From JBFHNV01 sp965365655 (lineage in GTDB: Bacteria > Pseudomonadota > Gammaproteobacteria > HK1), in NCBI GenBank assembly GCA_965365655.1, contig CBDUCN010000159.1:1-11139 (forward strand): a DNA stretch of 11,139 nucleotides. Reading direction: 5' to 3'. Under the pieces are notes generated by a model that made no database searches, was not told where the DNA came from, and worked only from the letters and a program-made list of their open reading frames with translations. This document shows, one piece after another, positions 1-6,011 of the stretch. Made by a program: the position numbers and the translations under genes. Each line of letters opens with the position of its first letter. The stretch's first letter is position 1.

Positions 1-131
1 CGCACGCCTGCGTCCCGCGCCAGCTCCGCCATCCGCGCGAGGTTGCGCTCGAACGGGTCGAGCTCCACCACCAGCGCGGGGGTGTCGATGCGGTCCACGG
101 TCATGCCGGGCTCGGCGGGGGGCTGCTGCAT
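1..131 (-). CDS. D-threonine aldolase / D-serine dehydratase-family protein, N-terminal fragment
   Basis: Only the first 43 codons lie in the window; the gene runs off the left edge. The segment IDTPALVVELD (about residues 15-25) followed by ERNLARMAELARDAGV is the typical opening of the alanine-racemase-like N-terminal barrel in D-threonine aldolase and DSD1-type D-serine dehydratase. In that family a PLP-binding lysine follows shortly after, beyond the edge here. Known members cleave or dehydrate D-beta-hydroxy amino acids using PLP and a divalent metal. The ATG at 131 is favoured because GGAG lies about 11 nt upstream; a second ATG at residue 10 is possible. It is divergent from the glyoxalase II gene. 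Family assignment rests on about 30 residues, so the exact substrate is unknown. Confidence 0.7.
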   Translation of the reverse strand, partial: MQQPPAEPGMTVDRIDTPALVVELDPFERNLARMAELARDAGV

Positions 132-174
132 TTCCAGGGATCTCCGGTGTCGGTGCCGGCGGGCGGACGGTGGT

Positions 175-180
175 TAGAAT
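175..180 (+). promoter_or_regulatory. sigma70-like -10 box upstream of glyoxalase II
   Basis: TAGAAT matches the TATAAT consensus at 5 of 6 positions and stands out in GC-rich surroundings. It lies about 30 nt before the GTG start at 211, so transcription would begin near 187 with a short leader containing the GGAG ribosome site at 201-204. No good -35 hexamer is visible at 16-18 bp spacing. Confidence 0.5.
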
Positions 181-210
181 GGCACGGTACCCCCCGCAGC
201 GGAGAGCGCC

Positions 211-1002
211 GTGATCGTCGAACAGATCTGGACCGGCAACAACTATCGCAACTTCAACTACCTGATCGCCTGTCCCGAGACCGGCGAGGCCATCGCGATC
301 GACCCGCTGGACCACCGCAAGTGCCTGGCCGCCGCGAAGGACGCAGGCTACGAGATCACGCAGATCCTCAACACCCACGAGCACGGCGATCACATCGGCG
401 GCAACGGGCCCATGCGCGAGGCCACCGGCGCTCCGATCCTGGCGCACGCGAACGCGAAGGGCCGCATCCCGGACATGGAGCGGGGTCTAGGCGCCGGCGA
501 CATCGTGAAGGTGGGGCGCACCGTGGAGCTCGAGGCACTGGACACGCCGGGCCACACCATGAGCCACGTCTGCCTGCTGTCGCACACCGAGACGCCGGCG
601 CTGTTCTGCGGAGACACCCTGTTCAACGCCGGCGCGGGCAACTGCCACAACGGCGGCCATCCGAACGAGCTGTACGAGACCTTCGTCAGCCAGCTCGCGA
701 AGCTGCCGGACAGCACGCAGATCTATCCCGGCCATGAGTACATCCTGAACAACCTGGCCTTCACCCTGGACCGCGAGCCCGACAACGCGCGAGCCGCGGC
801 GCTGCTGAAGGAGCTGGAGGGCCAGGATCCGGACGCCGCCTTCGTGACCACGCTGGCGCTGGAGAAGGAGGTGAACACCTTCTTCCGCCTGCACAGCGAG
901 AGCGTCAAGGCACGGCTTCGCGAGGCCTTCCCCGACCTGCCGGACGAGCTGGACGCGCGCACCGTGTTCCTGAAGCTGCGTGAGCTGCGCAACGACTGGT
1001 AG
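211..1002 (+). CDS. Glyoxalase II-like hydroxyacylglutathione hydrolase (metallo-beta-lactamase fold)
   Basis: A 263-residue cytoplasmic metallo-hydrolase. In the methylglyoxal detoxification pathway glyoxalase II hydrolyses S-D-lactoylglutathione to D-lactate and glutathione. All dinuclear-metal ligands are visible: THEHGDH (residues 55-61: H56, H58, D60, H61), H115 in PGHT, D135 in CGDTLF and H175 in YPGHEY. The NN after YPGHEY and the C-terminal helical part ending LRELRNDW match the GloB/HAGH architecture, and the length is normal. The start is GTG with GGAG at 201-204, 6 nt upstream. The loop after CGDTLF reads NAGAGNCHNGG, where human glyoxalase II has Lys and Tyr contacting glutathione, so a different thioester substrate is possible. 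The fold and hydrolase class are secure; glutathione specificity is inferred. It is followed after 45 nt by a phosphodiesterase gene on the same strand. Confidence 0.87.
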   Translation: MIVEQIWTGNNYRNFNYLIACPETGEAIAIDPLDHRKCLAAAKDAGYEITQILNTHEHGDHIGGNGPMREATGAPILAHANAKGRIPDMERGLGAGDIVKVGRTVELEALDTPGHTMSHVCLLSHTETPALFCGDTLFNAGAGNCHNGGHPNELYETFVSQLAKLPDSTQIYPGHEYILNNLAFTLDREPDNARAAALLKELEGQDPDAAFVTTLALEKEVNTFFRLHSESVKARLREAFPDLPDELDARTVFLKLRELRNDW

Positions 1003-1047
1003 CGCGGCGCCGCGACGGCACCAGGGGCGAGCCGGAGAGCCTGGCCG

Positions 1048-2313
1048 ATGACGCGCCGCGCGGTGCTGATGATCGTGGACGGCCTGCGCGCCGACCTCGT
1101 GAGCGCCTCACACGTACCGCACCTGGCCGCGCTGGCCGGGCGCTCGCGCCGCTTCCTGCGACACCGCGCGGTGTTCCCCACGGCGACCCGGGTCAACAGC
1201 GCGTCCATCGCCACCGGCTGCCACCCGGCGCGCCACGGCCTGCACGGCAACGCGATCGCGCTCGACGAGGGCGACGGGCTGGTGCCCGTGTCGGTGGGAC
1301 CGGCCGGGTTCCGCGAGCGCTGGCGCCGCGCCACCGGGCGCACGCTGCACGTGCCGACCCTGACCGAGCGGCTGCGCGATCACGGCGGCGTGGTGATCCA
1401 CTCCAACTCCTCGGCCGGCGCGGCGCACATGCAGGACCCGGACGGTCACGGCACGCTCTATCACCGCAGCGGCTCGTGGCGGCCCGGCTTCGAGCCGATC
1501 ACCGGCGACGCGCACCCGGACGTGGGCTACGACGCCGATGGCGACGCGGAAGTGACCCGGCGCTTCGTGCGCGCGCTGGCCCGGGACCCGGCGCCTGCGC
1601 TCAACGTGCTCTGGATCTGCGAGCCGGACCACTCCCAGCACACGCTGGAGCTGGGCTCGCCGCAGCACGCGGCGGTGCTGGCCGGCGCCGACGCCCGCGT
1701 GGCCGAGGTCGCGGCGGCAGTGGAGGCGCTGCGTGCGGCCGGCGAGGAGGTGCTGTTCCTCACCGCGTCGGACCACGGTCACGAGACGGTGCGCGAGCTG
1801 GTGCCGGTGACAAGGCTGCTGGTGGCCGCCGGCCTCAAGGACGACGACGCGTCGCGGGAGGTGGTGCTCGCGTCCAGCGGCATGAGCGCACTGGTGTACC
1901 TGGCCGACGAGGCCCTCGCGCGCCGCGACGCCATCGCGCAGTGGCTGCGCGCGGCCCCATGGTGCGCCGAGGTGTTCTCGGGGGACGCGCTGGCGGACAT
2001 CGGCCTGCCCACCGGCACCGCGCTGCAGATCGCGTTCGCGATGGCGCGCGACGACGAGCACAACCGCTTCGGAATTCCGGGGCGCGGCGCGGTCGCGCAG
2101 GACCCGTTCATGGCGTCCGACGCGGAGGGCCTGGGGCAGCACGGCGGCCTCGGCCGCTACGAGACGAACCCCTTCCTGCTGGCGTCCGGACCGGGTGTGT
2201 CGGCGGGCGACTGCGACGCCGCGACCAGCGCGGTGGACATCGCGCCGACGATCCTGCGCTTCCTGGGGCTCGGCCACGACGGCACCGACGGCACGCCGTT
2301 GCCGCTGGCGTGA
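1048..2313 (+). CDS. Alkaline phosphatase-superfamily protein, NPP-type phosphodiesterase
   Basis: A 421-residue protein of the type I phosphodiesterase/nucleotide pyrophosphatase family. The full two-metal set can be traced by comparison with NPP enzymes: D11 (IVDGLRAD), nucleophile T47 in FPTATRVNSASIATG (aligned with PTKTFPNH of NPP1), D194 and H198 in EPDHSQH, D242 and H243 in SDHGH, and H365 in GQHGG. The C-terminal VDIAPTILRFLGL is also typical. Known members hydrolyse phosphodiesters, phosphonates or phosphate monoesters; the substrate here is unknown. No signal peptide is visible, since the N-terminus goes straight into the first beta strand, so the protein is probably cytoplasmic, unlike many secreted relatives. 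The ATG at 1048 has GGAG at 1034-1037. It lies 45 nt behind the glyoxalase II gene and is likely cotranscribed. Confidence 0.87.
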   Translation: MTRRAVLMIVDGLRADLVSASHVPHLAALAGRSRRFLRHRAVFPTATRVNSASIATGCHPARHGLHGNAIALDEGDGLVPVSVGPAGFRERWRRATGRTLHVPTLTERLRDHGGVVIHSNSSAGAAHMQDPDGHGTLYHRSGSWRPGFEPITGDAHPDVGYDADGDAEVTRRFVRALARDPAPALNVLWICEPDHSQHTLELGSPQHAAVLAGADARVAEVAAAVEALRAAGEEVLFLTASDHGHETVRELVPVTRLLVAAGLKDDDASREVVLASSGMSALVYLADEALARRDAIAQWLRAAPWCAEVFSGDALADIGLPTGTALQIAFAMARDDEHNRFGIPGRGAVAQDPFMASDAEGLGQHGGLGRYETNPFLLASGPGVSAGDCDAATSAVDIAPTILRFLGLGHDGTDGTPLPLA

Positions 2314-2418
2314 CGGCGCGTGCCGTGGACCGCGTCCCGGGCGCCGCGAATCGACGCTCGCCGGCGCGGCGGATTTCAACGACCCGTACAGGGGTGCCGG
2401 CCGGCGGCGCGCTGTGTC

Positions 2419-2424
2419 TATAAT
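2419..2424 (+). promoter_or_regulatory. Consensus -10 box upstream of the FHA protein gene
   Basis: A perfect TATAAT in the 152-nt gap after the phosphodiesterase gene. Transcription would start near 2431, giving a leader of about 35 nt before the ATG at 2466. A TG pair lies at 2415-2416, one base further upstream than the strict extended -10 position. No convincing TTGACA-like -35 box is seen. This suggests the FHA gene has its own promoter. Confidence 0.6.
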
Positions 2425-2465
2425 CCGACGACAGGCTCGCGGGGCCGGATCGAACGGGCGCAGCG

Positions 2466-3146
2466 ATGAGCGACGCCGACAACGATGACAGGACGCAGGT
2501 CCTCAGCCGGCCGCGGATTGCGGCGCACACGGCGCCGCCGGGTCTGCTGCGTTGCGTCGACACCACCGTGCTCAAGGGGGACGGCGGGGCGCAGATCGTC
2601 CTCGAAGGCACGCTGGTCACGATCGGGCGGGGCGACGAGAACGACGTCGCGCTGAACGCTCACGGCATCTCCAGGCACCACGCCCGGCTCGTCGCCGCCG
2701 ACGGCGTGTGGCAGGTGGAGGACCTCGGCAGCACCAACGGCACCCGCGTCAACAACTCACGCATCGAGGGCACGCGCGCGCTGCACGACGGCGACACCGT
2801 GGCCTTCGGCCGGGTCTGCTACAAGTACACGGTGCAGCAGCGCGACGACTCCGAGACGACCGGCGCAAAGAACATCGACCTGGGCGGCGGCGACCGGACC
2901 GTGATCACGCGCCCGGGAGCGGTCAAGGCGGCAGTCGCCGCCGCAGCGGCGTCCGGTGGCGGCGTCGACGACACGGCGACCTCGCGCACCGCGCCCCACG
3001 CACGCGCGAAGAGCGGCGCGGGCGACCCGGGGTCCCGCCGCAAGCCCGCGCCGTCGTCGCGCTCCAGCACCGCGCTGTGGGTCGTCGTGATCGTGGTCGC
3101 CGCGGCCATCGCGGCCGGCGCGGCGTTCGCGCTCGGGCTGGCCTGA
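2466..3146 (+). CDS. FHA-domain protein with C-terminal membrane anchor
   Basis: A 226-residue protein with one forkhead-associated domain at about residues 35-122, showing the phosphothreonine-binding signature: IGR (53-55), ISRHHA (68-73) and DLGSTNGTRVN (86-96). After it comes an Ala/Gly/Arg-rich, probably disordered linker (about 126-202) and a single hydrophobic segment at about 204-225 ending three residues after FAL, so the protein looks tail-anchored with the FHA domain in the cytoplasm. FHA domains read Ser/Thr kinase signalling by docking onto pThr peptides. A DRT motif occurs before the domain (DDRTQVLSRP, T10) and again after it (GDRTVITRP, T145); these could be kinase targets, by inference. 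No kinase or phosphatase of the Hanks/PP2C type lies in the window. The Shine-Dalgarno site before the ATG is weak. Confidence 0.85.
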   Translation: MSDADNDDRTQVLSRPRIAAHTAPPGLLRCVDTTVLKGDGGAQIVLEGTLVTIGRGDENDVALNAHGISRHHARLVAADGVWQVEDLGSTNGTRVNNSRIEGTRALHDGDTVAFGRVCYKYTVQQRDDSETTGAKNIDLGGGDRTVITRPGAVKAAVAAAAASGGGVDDTATSRTAPHARAKSGAGDPGSRRKPAPSSRSSTALWVVVIVVAAAIAAGAAFALGLA

Positions 3147-3169
3147 ACGCGGCACGCGCCGCCCTGACC

Positions 3170-3312
3170 GGCTGTTGAAATTCGACGTCCTGTCGGGTTC
3201 CGACTCGCTTCGCGGAAGACGCGGTCTCCCGCTCGCTCAATCAATCATCTGCGTGATCGATTCATGCCGGCACGTCCCTGTGCCGGGCGCAGGCTTTCGA
3301 AAAGCAACAGCC
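3170..3312. repeat. 143-bp intergenic element with 16-bp terminal inverted repeats and internal hairpins
   Basis: GGCTGTTGAAATTCGA at 3170-3185 pairs with the reverse complement of 3297-3312 (GGCTGTTGCTTTTCGA), 13 of 16 positions identical with the outer 8 perfect. Inside are CTGTCGG-type hairpin GTCGG-GTT-CCGAC (3192-3204), CTTC-GCG-GAAG (3208-3218), AATCAATCA paired 8/9 with TGATCGATT (3239-3262), and CCGGCAC-GTCCCT-GTGCCGG (3267-3286). The segment is visibly more AT-rich than its surroundings and has no credible gene. It lies between two convergent genes. It could be a non-autonomous transposable element (MITE-like), a genome-specific intergenic repeat, or a terminator region. No clear target-site duplication is seen (flanks TGACC and TGCTG). 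Confidence 0.5.
3267..3286. terminator. Candidate stem-loop between convergent genes
   Basis: A perfect 7-bp GC-rich stem (CCGGCAC / GTGCCGG) with a 6-nt loop lies between the ends of the FHA gene (3146) and the LON-domain gene (3346). It could stop transcription from either side, but no T-run follows in either direction, so a classical intrinsic terminator is not proven. It also lies inside the inverted-repeat element. Confidence 0.3.
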
Positions 3313-3345
3313 TGCTGAGCGGCAACGGCCGCGCGGCGCCCCGTG

Positions 3346-4023
3346 TCAGTGGCGGGTCGCGCCCGCCGGCGCCGGCGGAAGGTCCGACGCGAGCGTCGCC
3401 ATGCGCGTGACGGCCAGCAGCGTCTCTGCACGCGCGCCGCTGTCAGGCGCCTGCAGCAGGGCCTGCTTCTCCTCCGGCGCGAGCGGCAGGTGCATGGCCA
3501 GGAAATCGACCATGCGCTGATCGGACATCTTCTCGAGGGCGTCCCAGTCCACGCGGATGCCGTTGCGGTGCAGGTAATCGTCCATGCCCGTGCGGAACGC
3601 GTCGCGCTCCAGCGTGAACGCATCGTCGAGCGCGAGGTCCGCCGCGAAGGCCGACCAGTCCGGCGTCACCCGCCGGTAGCCGCGCAGCAGCGGCAGCTCG
3701 TCGCCCACGGCGAAGCGGCACACCCCCTTCAGGTTGATCAGCAGCCGCCCGTCGTCGGTCTCGTTGAACGCGACGATGCGCCCGGCGCACCCGACCCCGT
3801 ACACGCCGACCGGCTCGACGGCCGGCGCTGCGGGGTCCGGCTGCAGCATGCCGATGAGGCGTTGCCCGCCGATGGCGTCGAGCACCATGTTCAGGTAACG
3901 GGGCTCGAAGATGTTGAGCGGCAGCTCGGTGCCGGGCAGCAGGGTCGCTCCCGGCAGCGGGAAGATCGGCAGGGTGGTCGGCAGATCCTCCACCCGCTTG
4001 ACGTCGAACGGATTGTCACTCAT
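3346..4023 (-). CDS. Stand-alone LON substrate-binding-domain protein
   Basis: A 225-residue cytoplasmic protein consisting of the N-terminal substrate-binding domain of Lon protease without ATPase or peptidase parts. Recognisable elements are LPIFPLPGATLLPGTELPL (18-36), NIFEPRYLNMV (37-47), the VGCAGRIV strand (77-84) and GRLLINLKGVCRF (92-104), followed by a helical C-terminal half. Such proteins are widespread in proteobacteria; their role is not firmly established, but they may recognise unfolded proteins or act as adaptors. The ATG at 4023 is chosen because the LON fold starts soon after it and GGAA lies about 7 nt upstream; a much longer open frame upstream (to 4614) has no protein-like sequence. 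It lies 68 nt downstream of the cyclophilin-like gene on the same strand and may share its transcript. Confidence 0.85.
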   Translation of the reverse strand: MSDNPFDVKRVEDLPTTLPIFPLPGATLLPGTELPLNIFEPRYLNMVLDAIGGQRLIGMLQPDPAAPAVEPVGVYGVGCAGRIVAFNETDDGRLLINLKGVCRFAVGDELPLLRGYRRVTPDWSAFAADLALDDAFTLERDAFRTGMDDYLHRNGIRVDWDALEKMSDQRMVDFLAMHLPLAPEEKQALLQAPDSGARAETLLAVTRMATLASDLPPAPAGATRH

Positions 4024-4091
4024 GCGTATTTCCGGTGCGATGCAGCATCGCGTCCGGCACGCTACACGCGCCCCCGGCCGGGCGCCCGGGA

Positions 4092-4466
4092 TCAGCCTTC
4101 CACCGACACCCGCACCGGGTCGCCGGCGCGCACCGCCGCGAGGCACGCGACGTCGTCCAGCGCCCGCCCCCAGACGTTGCACGGCGACGCGAGCCGTATC
4201 TCGTCGCCGCGCGAAACCGGGGTGGGGCCGAAGCCCATCGCGATGCAGTCGCCGTCCGGCCACCACGCGATCTCGCCGGCGCTCACCACGTCCCGGGCAC
4301 CCGGCTCCCGGGGCACGCTCAGCGGTGCCCCGAAGTACACCTCGTCGCCCCACGTGCTCGCGCTCGACCCGAACGGCGCGGCCGCCGCGATCGCGGCCGC
4401 GGTGGGCGTGTCCAGGCACTCCACGCGCAGGCGTACCGCCCCGGCCTCGATCAGCAGCACCGTCAC
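4092..4466 (-). CDS. Cyclophilin-like fold protein (TM1367/DUF369 type)
   Basis: A small protein of about 124 residues with the hallmarks of the TM1367-type cyclophilin-like family: CLDTPTAAAI (17-26), STWGDEVYFGAPLSVP (37-52), GEIAWWPDGDCIAMGFGPTP (64-83), and the ending VRAGDPVRVSVEG. These proteins share the beta-barrel of cyclophilins, but prolyl isomerase activity is not established for them and their function is unknown. The start is uncertain. GTG at 4466, just before the first beta strand, gives the family length of about 120 residues; the frame stays open to an ATG at 4658, but the extra N-terminus is Arg/Ala-rich without family resemblance. A second GTG is at 4460. The gene is divergent from the four-gene catabolic cluster, so it may be functionally linked. 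Confidence 0.75.
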   Translation of the reverse strand: MTVLLIEAGAVRLRVECLDTPTAAAIAAAAPFGSSASTWGDEVYFGAPLSVPREPGARDVVSAGEIAWWPDGDCIAMGFGPTPVSRGDEIRLASPCNVWGRALDDVACLAAVRAGDPVRVSVEG

Positions 4467-4527
4467 CGCGAACCGCCCGGCGCCCGTCGCCGCGGCCGTG
4501 CCATGCCGTATCCATGCATCGCGCAAC

Positions 4528-4535
4528 GGTATAAC
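4528..4535. promoter_or_regulatory. AT-rich island, candidate divergent -10 boxes
   Basis: The short island GGTATAAC reads TATAAC on the plus strand (4530-4535, 5/6 to consensus) and TATACC on the minus strand (4528-4533, 4/6). The minus-strand reading would place a start near 4521, with a leader of about 55 nt before the GTG of the cyclophilin-like gene. The plus-strand reading would give a leader of about 200 nt to the catabolic cluster. No convincing -35 box goes with either. Confidence 0.3.
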
Positions 4536-4684
4536 GAATCGGGACCGCGGGAAACGGGCCCCGCGCGCCGCCCGCACGCGCCGGGCCGGCCTCCCCCGGG
4601 CGAGCGCGGCACACCGCTGCCGGCGCCTGCCGCGTCTCGTGCGCGGCGCGGGCGGCACCTTCGCCGCGCGCGCCGCCCGGCGCT

Positions 4685-4713
4685 TTGCTTCCGCCCCCGG
4701 CGCGCGGTACGTT
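4685..4713 (+). promoter_or_regulatory. Weak sigma70-like promoter candidate before the catabolic cluster
   Basis: TTGCTT (4685-4690) and TACGTT (4708-4713) are separated by 17 bp; each matches consensus at only 3 of 6 positions. Transcription would start near 4720, 30 nt before the GTG at 4750. The rest of the 4467-4749 gap is extremely GC-rich and I see no gene or strong operator in it. Confidence 0.28.
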
Positions 4714-4749
4714 CAGCGATCTCGAACATCACCGCAGGGGAACGCGCAC

Positions 4750-5133
4750 GTGGACCAGGAAATCTACGACACCGGCATGTCCATCCGCCGCGAGGTGCTG
4801 GGCGGCGAGTACGTGGACAACGCGATGAAGAAGGCGGACGACTTCAACCTCGACTTCCAGCAGTTCGTCACCGAGTACTGCTGGGGGGCGTGCTGGGGCC
4901 GCGGCGCCCTGGACCGCAAGCAGCGGTCGCTGATCAACATCAGCATGCTGGCCGCGATGGGACGCTGGGAGGAGTTCGAGCTGCACTTCAACGGCGCGCT
5001 CAACAACGGCTGCTCCCTGGAGCAGATCAAGGACGCGCTGTTCCACGTCGCGGTCTACGCCGGCATACCGGCCGGGGTGTCCGCGTTCAAGCAGGCACGG
5101 CGCATCCTCGCCGAGCGCGAGGCGAAGTCCTGA
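4750..5133 (+). CDS. Carboxymuconolactone decarboxylase (CMD/AhpD-superfamily) protein
   Basis: A 127-residue single-domain protein of the carboxymuconolactone decarboxylase family. Diagnostic segments are TEYCWGACWGRGALDRKQRS (41-60), MLAAMGRWEEFELHFNGALN (66-85, followed by NG) and FHVAVYAGIPAGVSAF (98-113). PcaC-type members decarboxylate gamma-carboxymuconolactone in protocatechuate breakdown, while AhpD-type members are thiol-based hydroperoxide reductases. Here the position of the Glu in the usual WGEVW motif is Cys, giving a CxxxC pair (C44, C48), so true PcaC activity is doubtful. No other beta-ketoadipate pathway gene is present. The start is GTG at 4750 with AGGGGA at 4736-4741, 8 nt upstream. 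It is the first gene of the cluster; the next gene starts 1 nt after its stop, indicating translational coupling. Confidence 0.85.
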   Translation: MDQEIYDTGMSIRREVLGGEYVDNAMKKADDFNLDFQQFVTEYCWGACWGRGALDRKQRSLINISMLAAMGRWEEFELHFNGALNNGCSLEQIKDALFHVAVYAGIPAGVSAFKQARRILAEREAKS

Positions 5134-5134
5134 C

Positions 5135-6007
5135 ATGGCGGCGCCGCTCGGATGGATCGGCCTCGGCGCGATGGGCGGCCCGATGGCCGGCAACCTCGCC
5201 GACAAGGGCAACGAGGTCACCTGCTTCGACGCCGCAGGGACCCAGGGACGCGCCCATCCAAAGGCGACCTGCGCCGGCAGCACCGCGCAGGTCGCGGCGG
5301 CCTGCGAGACGGTGTTCCTGAGCCTGCCTGACGGCCCCGCCGTGGCGGCGGTGCTGGACGAGATCATCGCCGCCCCCGACCGGCGCACGAAGCTGGTCGT
5401 GGACACCTCCACCATCGGCATCGACTGGGCGCGCAGGAACGCCGCGCGGGCGGCGGAGGCGGGTATCGAGTACCTGGACGCGCCGGTCTCCGGCGGCGCC
5501 ATCGGCGCGCAGCGCGGCACCATCGCGATCATGTGCGCGGGCTCCCAGGAGACGGTCGAGCGGCTGCGCCCGAAGCTGCTGGACTTCGGCAAGCACGTGT
5601 TCCGCGTGGGCGACGAGCCGGGTCAGGCGCAGGCGATGAAGGTGCTCAACAACTTCCTGTCCGCGACCGCGATGGCCGCGACCAGCGAGGCCATCGCGTT
5701 CGGCGAGGGCGTGGGTCTGGACATGAAGACCATGCTCGACGTGATCAACGTCTCCAGCGGCCAGAACACCGCGACCCGCGACAAGTTCCCGCAGCGCGTG
5801 GTCACCGAGAGCTACGACGCCGGCTTTCGCGTCGACCAGTTCAACAAGGACCTGGGCCTGTTCCAGGAAGCGCAGGAGTCCAGCGGAGCGCCGCGGCCGG
5901 TGAGCCCCGCCGTCATCGAGCTGTGGAGCAGGCTCGGCAAGGTGAAGGAGAAGGAGGACATGACCCTGGTCTATCCATTCGTGCGCGACCGCGGCTTCGA
6001 GGCATGA
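5135..6007 (+). CDS. NAD(P)-dependent beta-hydroxyacid dehydrogenase (3-hydroxyisobutyrate dehydrogenase family)
   Basis: A 290-residue cytoplasmic dehydrogenase of full family length. The N-terminal Rossmann fold carries GLGAMGGPMA (9-18). The substrate-binding motif DAPVSGGAIGAQRGT lies at 115-129, and the catalytic lysine is K169 in KVLNN with N173 next to it. The C-terminal helical domain contains FNKDL (236-240) with the conserved K238. Relatives oxidise 3-hydroxyisobutyrate (MmsB), reduce tartronate semialdehyde (GarR/GlxR) or act on other 2- or 3-hydroxyacids; the sequence alone does not choose between them. After GLGAMG the end of the second strand reads CFDAAG (30-35), whose Asp suggests, weakly, NAD rather than NADP. 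The ATG is 1 nt after the CMD-family stop and the next gene begins 4 nt after this one ends. Confidence 0.9.
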   Translation: MAAPLGWIGLGAMGGPMAGNLADKGNEVTCFDAAGTQGRAHPKATCAGSTAQVAAACETVFLSLPDGPAVAAVLDEIIAAPDRRTKLVVDTSTIGIDWARRNAARAAEAGIEYLDAPVSGGAIGAQRGTIAIMCAGSQETVERLRPKLLDFGKHVFRVGDEPGQAQAMKVLNNFLSATAMAATSEAIAFGEGVGLDMKTMLDVINVSSGQNTATRDKFPQRVVTESYDAGFRVDQFNKDLGLFQEAQESSGAPRPVSPAVIELWSRLGKVKEKEDMTLVYPFVRDRGFEA

Positions 6008-6011
6008 GCCG

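Noticed and set aside
1108..2379. A 423-codon minus-strand frame opposite the phosphodiesterase gene
   Set aside because: Its sequence is repetitive Arg/Val/Gly/His, has no family resemblance, and is exactly antisense to a gene with a complete active site.
3181..3345. Transposase remnant in the inverted-repeat element
   Set aside because: No frame on either strand gives a transposase-like stretch; the element is too short and only the ends and hairpins are informative.
4467..4658. Upstream extension of the cyclophilin-like gene to an ATG at 4658
   Set aside because: The added 64 residues are Arg/Ala-rich and unlike the family, whose members are about 120 residues. The GTG at 4466 fits better, although not proven.
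3343..5133. A 596-codon plus-strand frame covering the LON and cyclophilin-like genes
   Set aside because: Only its last 127 codons (from GTG 4750) are protein-like and match the CMD family. The rest is the low-complexity Arg/Ala/Pro antisense of two real minus-strand genes.
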